This document shows, one piece after another, positions 22,033-29,591 of a stretch of 41,804 nt of DNA. Source of the DNA: Clostridia bacterium (GTDB lineage: Bacteria > Bacillota > Clostridia > Christensenellales > CAG-138); NCBI GenBank assembly GCA_030533005.1, contig JAUNJX010000017.1:1-41804 (forward strand). Reading direction: 5' to 3'. Each line of letters starts with the position of its first letter. Position 1 is the first letter of the stretch. The notes beneath the pieces were generated by a model. The model was not told the origin of the DNA. It saw nothing but the letters and a program-made list of their open reading frames with translations, and searched no databases. A program made the position numbers and the translations under genes.

Positions 22033-23403
22033 TTACGCAGCTGCCTGCACGGCGGCCTTCTCGGCGGCCCAGCCATCCACGAAAGCGGTCACAACGCCAG
22101 CCCAGTCAGCCGTGCCTGCCGCATACGCGGTGAGCGCGGAGCCAACGCCGTTCTTCCATTCTTCAGAGGGCATGGTGGGGAAGCACCACTTTACGCTCTT
22201 TTTGCCGGCGGCGATGTAATCGTTGGCGGCACGCAGCAGCGGGTTGTCGGCCAGATAATCCGCGCCGAAGGTGTCAAAGGGAACCACGAAGCCCATATCG
22301 AACGCCATGGACTGACGGCCTTCGTCGGAGCTGATGCACCAGTGCATGAAGTCCAAGGTCGCCTGAATGTCCTCGGGCGCCGCGTTCTTGTTGACGCACC
22401 AGAAGTTCTCGGTGCCGGTGCACAGACCCTGATTCTCCTCGCCCGCTACGCCAATGTAGATAGGCAGCATGCCGATGTTCTCATCGCCAAGATCCGCGAT
22501 ATCGCCGTAAGCCCAGGTGCCGTTCTGATAGAACACGGCGGAGCCGGTGGCGAATTCCGCAACCGCGTCGTCACCGGTCTTGGAGGACAGGACGGAGGGG
22601 CTGCAGGTCGCATTGTTGATGTAGAGATCCCAGATGTTCTTGTAGTTGTCAAGGTAGGTGCCCTTGATGGCGTCGGTATTGCCGATGCCGTCTGCCTCAT
22701 ACTCGTAGTAGATGGGGAGGTTGGCAAGGTGGGTCTTGAAACGCCAGTCGGAGCTGCCGTCCATGCCCGCGGAGGTGAAGGCGCCTTCTACGCCCAGCGC
22801 GTCCTTGTTGGCCTGAATTTCTTCGGCGACAGCCTTGAGAGCCGCGAAGTTGTTGAGCGCGTCGATGCTCTTGATGGTGGACCAATCAGCCGCAAAGTAC
22901 TGATCCAAGAGCGCCTTGTTGTAGATGATGCCGTAGGTCTCCACGACGTAGGCGATGCCCAGAACGGCGCCGTTGTCCAGAAGCGCGAAATCATCGCTGG
23001 TCAGATGGGAATAGAGGTCGCTATCCTTCATGTCATAGCAATAATCCTTCCAGTTGGCAAGACCCACGGGGCCGTTGACCTGGAAAAGGGTAGGGGCTTC
23101 GGTCTTGGCGATCTCGCTCTTGAGCGTGGTCTCGTAGGTACCGGAGGCGGCGGTAACCACGGTTACGGGCACGCCGGTCTGCTCGGTGTAGAGCTTGGCA
23201 AGCGCCTGCCACTGTTCATCCTGCTCGGGCTTGAAGTTGAGGTAATACACGGAACCTGCGGCAGCGGGCTCCTCGGCCACAACAGCCTCGGCGGGCTCCG
23301 CGGCGGGGGCGGGTTCAGCGGCGGGAGCCGGGGCGGGAGCCGCGCAGGCTACGGCGCTGAGCATCATAAGAGATACCAACAGAATCGCAACGATTTTCTT
23401 CAT
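22033..23403 (-). CDS. Sugar ABC transporter substrate-binding lipoprotein (maltodextrin type)
   Basis: This 456-residue protein has a lipoprotein signal peptide (MKKIVAILLVSLMMLSAVAC, Cys20 as lipid anchor) and an Ala/Pro/Glu-rich linker (about 21-50). A family-1 solute-binding fold follows (YYLNFKPEQDEQWQALAKLYTEQTGVPV; GIAYVVETYGIIYNKALLD; FATGSAVFYQNGTWAYGDI). It would hold its sugar at the outer membrane face and deliver it to the two permeases encoded next. The start at 23403 follows AGGAGG. An earlier in-frame ATG at 23445 would abolish the signal peptide and abut the regulator gene. The adjacent malQ and lacI-type regulator point to maltodextrin or another alpha-glucan as substrate, which is inference. 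Confidence 0.93.
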   Translation of the reverse strand: MKKIVAILLVSLMMLSAVACAAPAPAPAAEPAPAAEPAEAVVAEEPAAAGSVYYLNFKPEQDEQWQALAKLYTEQTGVPVTVVTAASGTYETTLKSEIAKTEAPTLFQVNGPVGLANWKDYCYDMKDSDLYSHLTSDDFALLDNGAVLGIAYVVETYGIIYNKALLDQYFAADWSTIKSIDALNNFAALKAVAEEIQANKDALGVEGAFTSAGMDGSSDWRFKTHLANLPIYYEYEADGIGNTDAIKGTYLDNYKNIWDLYINNATCSPSVLSSKTGDDAVAEFATGSAVFYQNGTWAYGDIADLGDENIGMLPIYIGVAGEENQGLCTGTENFWCVNKNAAPEDIQATLDFMHWCISSDEGRQSMAFDMGFVVPFDTFGADYLADNPLLRAANDYIAAGKKSVKWCFPTMPSEEWKNGVGSALTAYAAGTADWAGVVTAFVDGWAAEKAAVQAAA

Positions 23404-23429
23404 GTTTCTTTTTCTCCTCCTGTATAATA

Positions 23430-23445
23430 TTGCGCGTAAGCGCAA
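23430..23445 (-). promoter_or_regulatory. Small hairpin just upstream of the binding-protein ribosome binding site
   Basis: TTGCGC-gtaa-GCGCAA forms a perfect 6-bp stem in the 45-bp gap between the regulator stop and the AGGAGG of the binding protein. An AT-rich TATTATAC lies between the stem and AGGAGG. It may protect the mRNA or mark a secondary promoter; neither is certain. Confidence 0.45.
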
Positions 23446-23448
23446 AAC

Positions 23449-24471
23449 TTAATCCAATTCTCTGACGGAGCCGCCCTCGCGCAGTATCGCGGGGAAATAG
23501 CTGTGCGCGTTGCCGCCCGTGCCCTCCATAAGGCCGATGAGCAGCTTCACGCCCGCGTGGGCGATGTCCTCGGCAGGCTGTTCAAGCGTGGTCAGCACCG
23601 GGTCTACATAGGCCGAAATATCCAACCCGTCGATGCTGATAAGAGAGCAATCCTCCGGCACCCTGCGCCCGTTATCCCTTAGCGCCTTGATGGCGGCCAC
23701 GGCCATGGTGTCCGCGATAACAAAGAGGGCTGTAAAATCCGCGCCGCTCTCTAGCAGCGACTGCGTCGCGCGATACCCGCCCGCAAGCGAGAAATCCTTG
23801 CTTTCGCGCACCAGCGCCTCGTCCGGCTCGATGCCAAAGTGTAAAAGCGCGTCGCGGTAGCCGCGATATCTTAGCTCGCTGACGGAGCGATCCGCCTTGC
23901 CCGAGACGATGGCGGCGATGCGGCGGTGTCCCCTCTCATAGAGGTATTCGACGGCGCGCCACGCTTCCCGGTAATCGTCGATGGCGACGCTTGCGTAATC
24001 CGTATCGGCAAGGCTGCCGAAGGTGTTGGTGTAGGTGACACACACATAGGGTACGCTCAGCATATTGAGCTCCTTTGGCGCGTAATCGAAGCGGCCGCCC
24101 ATGAACATCACGCCGCAAAGGCGCTTTTCCGCGGCGAGCATCGCCGCCGCCATGATCTCGTCCGCGCTGCTGTCGATGTGATGGAGCACCATCGCGTAGC
24201 CGCTGTTATAAACGTCCGTTTCCACGGCCTTTAATAGCCGTGCAAAGAAGGGATTGTTGAAGCCGCGCACGATCACGGCGAGATTCGCAGTCTCCGTCTT
24301 AACCAGGTTGCGCGCGCTGTTGTTGGGCACGAACGCAAGCTCGCGGATGGCCGACTGCACCTTTTCGCGGGTGGCGGGATTCACGTCGGGCCTGTCGTTG
24401 AGCACGCGCGAAACGGTGCTTACGCTGATGCCGCAGCTTTTCGCCACGTCCTTGATGGTCGCGCCACGCAT
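23449..24471 (-). CDS. LacI-family transcriptional regulator
   Basis: This 340-residue protein has the LacI helix-turn-helix at the very N-terminus (ATIKDVAKSCGISVSTVSRVLND), the hinge helix (NNSARNLVK, about 50-58) and a periplasmic-binding-like effector domain (about 60-335; LAVIVRGFNNPFFARLLKAVE, SLISIDGLDIS, TTLEQPAEDIA). The start at 24471 places the HTH at residue 4 as in the family and has AAGGGAAAT just upstream. The gene heads the operon it probably controls, since two LacI-type operators lie between its promoter and its start. The effector is probably a maltodextrin, by context. Confidence 0.95.
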   Translation of the reverse strand: MRGATIKDVAKSCGISVSTVSRVLNDRPDVNPATREKVQSAIRELAFVPNNSARNLVKTETANLAVIVRGFNNPFFARLLKAVETDVYNSGYAMVLHHIDSSADEIMAAAMLAAEKRLCGVMFMGGRFDYAPKELNMLSVPYVCVTYTNTFGSLADTDYASVAIDDYREAWRAVEYLYERGHRRIAAIVSGKADRSVSELRYRGYRDALLHFGIEPDEALVRESKDFSLAGGYRATQSLLESGADFTALFVIADTMAVAAIKALRDNGRRVPEDCSLISIDGLDISAYVDPVLTTLEQPAEDIAHAGVKLLIGLMEGTGGNAHSYFPAILREGGSVRELD

Positions 24472-24529
24472 ATTTCCCTTACCGCAGGCTCTTGCCCGCC
24501 CTTCCTCGCTTGATGATCTTTGGGGTGCG

Positions 24530-24554
24530 CCGGGTGGCGGGAACCCGCCTCCGG
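24530..24554 (-). other. Hairpin in the 5' leader of the lacI-type gene
   Basis: CCGG, GGCGGG (24536-24541), AA, CCCGCC (24544-24549), CCGG form a GC-rich stem about 40 nt downstream of the expected transcript start. There is no U-tract. It may be an mRNA-stability hairpin. Confidence 0.45.
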
Positions 24555-24559
24555 TTGTC

Positions 24560-24583
24560 GGCAACGTTATCGGGAACGTTACC
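24560..24583 (-). promoter_or_regulatory. Tandem LacI-type operators
   Basis: Two adjacent 12-mers GGCAACGTTATC (24560-24571) and GGGAACGTTACC (24572-24583) share GG[C/G]AACGTTA[T/C]C, with the central CG and AACGTT core typical of LacI-family sites. They lie about 18-41 bp downstream of the -10, so bound repressor would block the initiating polymerase. No AACGTT site is present directly before the binding-protein gene. Confidence 0.75.
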
Positions 24584-24600
24584 GGTGACTTGCAAGGGTT

Positions 24601-24629
24601 ATTTTATCGGGTTTATATGCGTTTGTCAA
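24601..24629 (-). promoter_or_regulatory. Sigma-A promoter of the maltodextrin operon
   Basis: On the minus strand, perfect TTGACA (24624-24629), a 17-bp spacer and TAAAAT (24601-24606). It is the only strong promoter seen for the minus-strand block from lacI to malQ. Confidence 0.85.
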
Positions 24630-24683
24630 TAGAAAAAATGAAACGCGCTGCATAAAACGACAATGCATGCCCGCCTGTTTGTC

Positions 24684-24730
24684 CGGAAAAAGCAGGGGCG
24701 CGGCGAAACATTTGCGTTTCCGCCGCGCCC
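24684..24730 (-). terminator. Intrinsic terminator of the MATE gene
   Basis: The arms 24696-24709 and 24716-24730 (GGGCGCGGC plus GAAAC against GTTTC plus GCCGCGCCC, one bulged C) form a 14-bp stem. On the minus strand it is followed by CTGCTTTTT. It lies 37 bp after the MATE stop. Confidence 0.8.
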
Positions 24731-24766
24731 TCGTTCTGCGCGAAGCCGCGCCTTATGCGCGGACAG

Positions 24767-26167
24767 CTAATCGCTGATCGGCTGCTCCTTTACCAAATTG
24801 TTCAGCCACGTTCCCTTCTTCAAAAGGAATGCGCCGATGATGCACTTGGGCGCCTCCACGGCGGAGACGATCAAAAACAGCGGGCGAATGGGAAGTGCGG
24901 TAAAGTGGGCAAGGCAATAGGCCACGGGGATGCAGACCACCCACATGAAGCCGCTGTCAAAGAGGAAGGTAAGGATGGTCTTGCCGCCGGAGCGCATGGT
25001 AAAATACGCGCTGTGCATATACGCGTGCATGGGCATGAACAATGCCATGATGCGCAGGAAATCACGGGCGAGCAGGCGCACCTCCGCAGTGGTCTCATAG
25101 ATCTGCGGGATCAGCGTGGAGCAAAGCGCCATGATGCCCGCGATACAGGTCGTCACCATCAGATTGAAGGTAATCAGGCGGGAATCCGCAAGCTTCGCCT
25201 CCTCCATCTTGCCCGCGCCCAGCTTATTGCCTACGATGATGGCGATGGCGCTGCCCATGGAGAGGAACACCACGTTAAAGACGTTGGTGATGGTGGAGCT
25301 TATGTTGTTGGCCGCGACCACCGCAAGGCCGCGCGTGGAATAGCACTGGGTAAGGGTGGCAATGCCGCTCGCCCAGAGTATCTCGTTGATGAGCAGCGGC
25401 AGGCCGCTCTTTGTGATGTCCAGCGTAAGCTTTTTAGGTACGCGCATGCTCTCGTACGCCCCGATGATGAAGGGGCAGTTTTCCACATGCTTGTGGGTGT
25501 AGTTGACGAGGAAGCCGCATTCGATAAACCTTGCGATGGCCGTGGCGATGGCCGCGCCCTTGACGCCCAGCATGGGGAAGCCGAACTTGCCGAAGATCAA
25601 AAGATAGTTGAGCCCCAGATTGATGAACACCGCGGAAAGCGCCGCCTTCATGGGCACGAGCGTTTCACCCGTATCCTTCAAAACGCTCGAATACACCATG
25701 CTGATGGCAAAGGGCGGCATGGTAAAGAAGATGATGTTGAGATAATCGCGCGCGTAGCGGCGTGTCGCCTCAAGATCGCCCGTTTCGCCGCCTTCGTGGA
25801 GGTAGAGCGAAATAAGCGCATCCCCAAAGAGCAGCAAAACGCCGATGGCCAGCACCGTAAGCGCCGTGCACAGCATCAGCCTGAAGCGGAAGGTGTCCCG
25901 GACTCCCTCAGAGTTGCCGCTGCCGTGGAACTGCGCGCCGAATATGCTCGCCCCAGATATGCCGCCGAACATGGTGATGTTGAACACGAAGAAGAACTGG
26001 CCTACGATGGCCACGCCGCTCATGGGATCCGTGCCCAGGCGGCCGACCATCACGTTGTCCAGCATATTGACGAAGTTGGTGATGCCCATCTGCACCATGA
26101 TGGGGACGCTGACGGCCAGCACCAGCTTGTAAAAGGCTTTATCGCCGAAAAAACGGTTTGCTTTCAT
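24767..26167 (-). CDS. MATE-family multidrug/cation exporter
   Basis: This 466-residue protein has about twelve membrane helices in two homologous halves. The MATE start motif is VLAVSVPIMVQMGITNFVNMLDNVMVGRLG, followed by INLGLNYLLIFGKFGFPMLGVKGAAIATAIAR at the end of the first half and ISSTITNVFNVVFLSMGSAIAIIVGNKLGAG in the second. Members expel drugs or metabolites in exchange for Na+ or H+. It is a full-length single gene with no neighbouring regulator, flanked by two terminators, so it is probably monocistronic. The substrate is unknown. Confidence 0.93.
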   Translation of the reverse strand: MKANRFFGDKAFYKLVLAVSVPIMVQMGITNFVNMLDNVMVGRLGTDPMSGVAIVGQFFFVFNITMFGGISGASIFGAQFHGSGNSEGVRDTFRFRLMLCTALTVLAIGVLLLFGDALISLYLHEGGETGDLEATRRYARDYLNIIFFTMPPFAISMVYSSVLKDTGETLVPMKAALSAVFINLGLNYLLIFGKFGFPMLGVKGAAIATAIARFIECGFLVNYTHKHVENCPFIIGAYESMRVPKKLTLDITKSGLPLLINEILWASGIATLTQCYSTRGLAVVAANNISSTITNVFNVVFLSMGSAIAIIVGNKLGAGKMEEAKLADSRLITFNLMVTTCIAGIMALCSTLIPQIYETTAEVRLLARDFLRIMALFMPMHAYMHSAYFTMRSGGKTILTFLFDSGFMWVVCIPVAYCLAHFTALPIRPLFLIVSAVEAPKCIIGAFLLKKGTWLNNLVKEQPISD

Positions 26168-26235
26168 AGTCGATGATACGGAATTGGTAATTACCGGCTC
26201 CTTTCAAAATACGGCGCGCGATCCCGCGCGGCGAA

Positions 26236-26275
26236 CGGATAAAAATACGGCGAAAACCGCGATGGTTTTCGCCGT
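26236..26275 (-). terminator. Intrinsic terminator of serS
   Basis: On the minus strand, ACGGCGAAAACC-5-GGTTTTCGCCGT is a perfect 12-bp stem (arms 26247-26258 and 26264-26275) followed by ATTTTTAT. It lies 55 bp after the serS stop. A second GC hairpin (about 26214-26232) follows it in the leader of the MATE gene. Confidence 0.93.
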
Positions 26276-26330
26276 CCGCATAGCTTATCAAAAGCCGCTG
26301 CGAAAGTCAAGCGCAACGCGCGATTTCCCT

Positions 26331-27617
26331 TTAGGATTTACTGATTCTGTCCTTGCCGCCCATGTACATACGGAGCGGTTCGGGTATGCTCACGCTGCCG
26401 TCCATGTTGAGGTTGTTCTCCAAGAACGCAATGAGCATGCGGGGCGGCGCCACCACGGTGTTGTTGAGCGTATGGGGCAGGTAATTGCCTTTTTCCTTGC
26501 TCTTGACGCGGATGCCCAAGCGTCGCGCCTGCGCGGCGCCGAGATTGGAGCAGGAGCCCACCTCAAAATACTTCTTCTGGCGGGGCGACCATGCCTCCAC
26601 ATCGCAGCTTTTTACCTTGAGATCGGCAAGATCGCCCGAGCAGCACTCCAGTGTGCGCACGGGAATATCGAGCGAGCGGAAAAAGTCCACGGTGTTCTGC
26701 CAAAGCTTATCGTACCACTGCATGCTCTCCTCCGGCTCGCACACGACCACCATCTCCTGCTTTTCAAACTGGTGGATGCGGTATACCCCCCGCTCCTCGA
26801 TGCCGTGCGCGCCGACCTCCTTGCGGAAGCAGGGCGAATAGCTGGTAAGCGTCTGGGGAAGGTCGTCAGGCGAAAGCATGGTGTCGATGAATTTGCCGAT
26901 CATGCTGTGCTCGCTGGTGCCGATGAGATACAGATCCTCACCCTCGATCTTGTACATCATGTTTTCCATCTCGGCAAAGCTCATCACGCCGTTGACCACG
27001 CTCGAGCGGATCATGAACGGCGGCACATAATAGGTAAAGCCCCGATCGATCATGAAGTCACGCGCGTAGGAAAGGATGGCGCTGTGCAGCCGCGCGATAT
27101 CGCCCTTGAGGTAATAAAAGCCATTGCCGCTCGTTTTTCTCGCGCTGTCAAGGTCGATACCGTTGAGGCTCTCCATGATATCCACATGATAGGGTATTTC
27201 AAATTCCGGCACGACGGGCTCGCCAAAGCGTTCGATCTCCACGTTTTCGCTGTCGTCCCTGCCTACGGGCACGCTCGCGTCGATGATGTTGGGGATGACC
27301 ATCATGCGCTTTTTGATCTCCTCCTCCAACGCGGCGACGCGGGTATCAAGCTCTGCCATCTCGTCCGCCATTTGGGTGACCTGCGATTTGGCGGCCTCGG
27401 CCTCGTCCTTTTTGCCCTGCCCCATCAGCGCGCCGATCTGTTTGGAAACGACGTTTCGCTTGTTTCTAAGCTCGTCGTTGCGGGTCTGCGCCTCGCGCTT
27501 CTCCTTGTCAAGGGAGATCACCTCGTCCACCAGCGGCAGCTTCGCGTCCTGAAACTTCTTCTTGATGTTCTCCTTCACGGCGTCCGGGTTCGCGCGCACA
27601 AAACGGATATCCAACAT
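26331..27617 (-). CDS. serS: Seryl-tRNA synthetase (divergent motifs)
   Basis: This 428-residue class II synthetase starts MLDIRFVRANPDAVKENIKKK and has the long N-terminal coiled-coil arm (about 28-105) that holds the tRNA-Ser variable arm. The catalytic core has motif 2 FRKEVGAHGIEERGVYRIHQFEKQEMVV and motif 3 TLNNTVVAPPRMLIAFLENN. These depart from the usual bacterial forms (TLNGSGLAVGR in motif 3, and TAEVPL where TSEHSM is found here). Key arginines, glutamates and GSCSN...QARR are still present, so it should be active. AGGAGG precedes the ATG. It follows argS by 77 bp. No T-box leader is visible. Confidence 0.93.
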   Translation of the reverse strand: MLDIRFVRANPDAVKENIKKKFQDAKLPLVDEVISLDKEKREAQTRNDELRNKRNVVSKQIGALMGQGKKDEAEAAKSQVTQMADEMAELDTRVAALEEEIKKRMMVIPNIIDASVPVGRDDSENVEIERFGEPVVPEFEIPYHVDIMESLNGIDLDSARKTSGNGFYYLKGDIARLHSAILSYARDFMIDRGFTYYVPPFMIRSSVVNGVMSFAEMENMMYKIEGEDLYLIGTSEHSMIGKFIDTMLSPDDLPQTLTSYSPCFRKEVGAHGIEERGVYRIHQFEKQEMVVVCEPEESMQWYDKLWQNTVDFFRSLDIPVRTLECCSGDLADLKVKSCDVEAWSPRQKKYFEVGSCSNLGAAQARRLGIRVKSKEKGNYLPHTLNNTVVAPPRMLIAFLENNLNMDGSVSIPEPLRMYMGGKDRISKS

Positions 27618-27655
27618 GCTAGTATTCCTCCTATATCAACAAAAATGAAAATCTA

Positions 27656-27694
27656 TGGGGGTTCGGGGTCGCAAGACCTTGAACGAAAGCGCAG
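27656..27694 (-). repeat. REP-like intercistronic element, copy 2
   Basis: Immediately after the argS stop, the minus strand reads CTGCGCTTTCGTTCAA, GGTC-TTGC-GACC, CCGAACCCCC. It shares the ordered blocks GCTTTCG, TTGCGACCCC, CGAA and CCCCC with the element at 21988-22032. The hairpin is weaker than in copy 1. Confidence 0.5.
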
Positions 27695-29428
27695 CTACAT
27701 TCTCTCCGGCGCTTTCAATCCCAATAAGTACAGCCCCGTCTTGATGACCGTGCGCGCCGCGTCCGTGAGCGCAAGGCGCGCTTCGCGGGCGTTCGGCTCC
27801 GCGTCCATGATGCGGTCGTCATAGTAGAACTTATTATAGGCCGTGCATACGTCCATAAGCGCGCGCGCCACAAGATACGGCTCGTTCTTTTCGGCGGCCG
27901 CGCAAATGGCTGCGGGGAAGGCGTCAAGCGCCTTTAGGACATTGGTCGCCGCCTCGTCGGAAAGCGCTTCGTAATCCAATGAAGCGACATCGTAGGGCTT
28001 ATCTTGCGACGATTGTGCCAAGCCCGCCTGAACGGCCTTAGCAAGCACCGAACAGCAGCGCGCGTGCGTATACTGCACATACGGCCCCGTTTCGCCGTCG
28101 AAGTTCAAGGCCTTCTCGTAGGAGAAGCTGATATCCTTGATGCGCGCGGAGTACAGCACGCCCCACACGACCGCGCCCACGCCGACGGCCTTTGCGGCCT
28201 CGTCCAGCGCCTCGCCTGTGAGGTCGGGGCTTTTCTCCGCCATGACCGCGCGCGTTTTATCGATGGCGGCGTTCAATACGTCCTCCAGATACACCACGTT
28301 GCCGTGGCGGGTGGAAAGCGTGCCGTCCGTGATGGAGACCATGCCGAAGTTCACATGCTCCATATCCTTGACCCAGTCGCGCCCCATGAGTTCGAGCACC
28401 TTGAACACCTGTTTAAAGTGCAGGTTCTGCTGATAGGCTACGACGTAGAGGGATTTGGCAAACGCATAGGTATCGTGGCGGTACTGCGCCGTGGCAAGAT
28501 CGCGCGTGGCGTAGAGCGTCGCGCCGTCCGAGCGCAGGATGATGCAAGGCGGCATATCGTAAGCTGAAAGATCGACGATCTGCGCGCCCTGATCCAGCTT
28601 CAAAAGGTTCTTTTCCCGAAGCTCCTCCACGATGGGCTGCATCTTGTCGTTATAAAAGCTTTCCCCGGCGTAGCTGTCAAAATGCACGTCCAGCATATCG
28701 TACACGCGCATGACCTCCCGCATGGTGATCGCCTTGAAGCGTTCAAAGAGCGCGATCGCCTCCGCGTCGCCATCCTCGATCTTCTTAAACCACGCGCGCG
28801 CCTCGTCGTTCATTTCGGGGTGTGCTTCCGCCTCGTCGTGGAAGCGGACGTAGAGCTTGACCAGATCCCGCACGGAGCCCTTTTCCAGCATCGCTTCGTC
28901 GCCCCACTTCTTGAAGGCCACGATCATCTTGCCAAACTGCGTGCCCCAGTCCCCCAAATGGTTGATGCCCACGGGCGCGTAGCCCAAAAAGCCGTAGATG
29001 CGATACAGGCTGTTGCCGATGGCGGTGGAGGACAGGTGGCCTATGTGGAAGGGCTTTGCGATATTGATGGAGGAATAGTCGATGCAGACATGCCCGCCCT
29101 TTCCCTCCTCGGACGCGCCGTAGCGCTCACCTTGCGACAGCACGCGGGAGAGCACACCGGAGGCATAGCTTGCCTTGTCCGCAAAGAAGTTGAGATAACC
29201 GCCCGCCGTTTCCACGCGCGATAAACCCGCCGGCAGCACAAGCTTGTCCATCAGCTCCGCCGCGATCGCGGGCGGGGCTTTGCGCAGCGCCTTTGCAAGC
29301 TTGAAGCAGGGGAACGCGTAATCGCCCATGGCGGGATTGGGGGGCGTTTCCAGATACCCCTTCAATTCGTCCGCGGCCAAGCCGGTCGCGGCGGCAATGG
29401 CGGCGGCGATAGCAGTTTGATTATCCAT
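27695..29428 (-). CDS. argS: Arginyl-tRNA synthetase
   Basis: This 577-residue class I synthetase has an N-terminal Add-1 domain (about 1-100; PNPAMGDYAFPCFKLAKALRKAP), the HIGH signature in AKPFHIGHLSSTAIGNSLYRI (about 125-145) and NHLGDWGTQFGK. SMVSITDG...STRHGN (about 350) stands where KMSKS would be, as is common in ArgRS. A C-terminal anticodon-binding domain (about 440-577) ends in LYLLGLKAPERM. All conserved blocks of the family are intact. It is the first gene of an argS-serS pair behind a near-consensus promoter. Confidence 0.95.
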   Translation of the reverse strand: MDNQTAIAAAIAAATGLAADELKGYLETPPNPAMGDYAFPCFKLAKALRKAPPAIAAELMDKLVLPAGLSRVETAGGYLNFFADKASYASGVLSRVLSQGERYGASEEGKGGHVCIDYSSINIAKPFHIGHLSSTAIGNSLYRIYGFLGYAPVGINHLGDWGTQFGKMIVAFKKWGDEAMLEKGSVRDLVKLYVRFHDEAEAHPEMNDEARAWFKKIEDGDAEAIALFERFKAITMREVMRVYDMLDVHFDSYAGESFYNDKMQPIVEELREKNLLKLDQGAQIVDLSAYDMPPCIILRSDGATLYATRDLATAQYRHDTYAFAKSLYVVAYQQNLHFKQVFKVLELMGRDWVKDMEHVNFGMVSITDGTLSTRHGNVVYLEDVLNAAIDKTRAVMAEKSPDLTGEALDEAAKAVGVGAVVWGVLYSARIKDISFSYEKALNFDGETGPYVQYTHARCCSVLAKAVQAGLAQSSQDKPYDVASLDYEALSDEAATNVLKALDAFPAAICAAAEKNEPYLVARALMDVCTAYNKFYYDDRIMDAEPNAREARLALTDAARTVIKTGLYLLGLKAPERM

Positions 29429-29461
29429 AAAGTCCTACTCTCCTATTCTCATAAACAAGCT

Positions 29462-29499
29462 ATTATAGCACGGCAAAAAAACCTTGACAATAGCCGTGC
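29462..29499 (-). promoter_or_regulatory. Sigma-A promoter of argS-serS with a flanking dyad
   Basis: On the minus strand, TTGTCA (29485-29490), a 17-bp spacer and TATAAT (29462-29467). GCACGGC (29468-29474) and GCCGTGC (29493-29499) are perfect 7-bp inverted repeats placed on either side of the -35, so they may be an operator. The dyad is upstream of the transcript start, so it is not an attenuator. Confidence 0.7.
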
Positions 29500-29579
29500 C
29501 GGGCAAAAAGCAGTGTGCTCGGGGGTTTGGGGGGCTTCTTGTTCACATTTCGTCTATGGCTTTCCCACATTGCATATGC

Positions 29580-29585
29580 TATAAT
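29580..29585 (+). promoter_or_regulatory. Consensus -10 box six bases before the sortase start codon
   Basis: A perfect TATAAT ends six bases before the ATG at 29592, and no ribosome binding site is present. Transcription from it would start at or beside the A of ATG, giving a leaderless mRNA. A good -35 is not seen 17 bp upstream. Confidence 0.55.
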
Positions 29586-29591
29586 CCCACC

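Noticed and set aside
24530..24554. A transcription attenuator before the lacI-type gene
   Set aside because: There is a GC-rich stem but no U-tract and no alternative pairing partner, so only a plain leader hairpin is recorded.
29429..29591. T-box or other amino-acid-responsive leader before argS
   Set aside because: The transcript leader is only about 30 nt and contains no T-box sequence or terminator-antiterminator pair. The serS gap of 77 bp is also too short.
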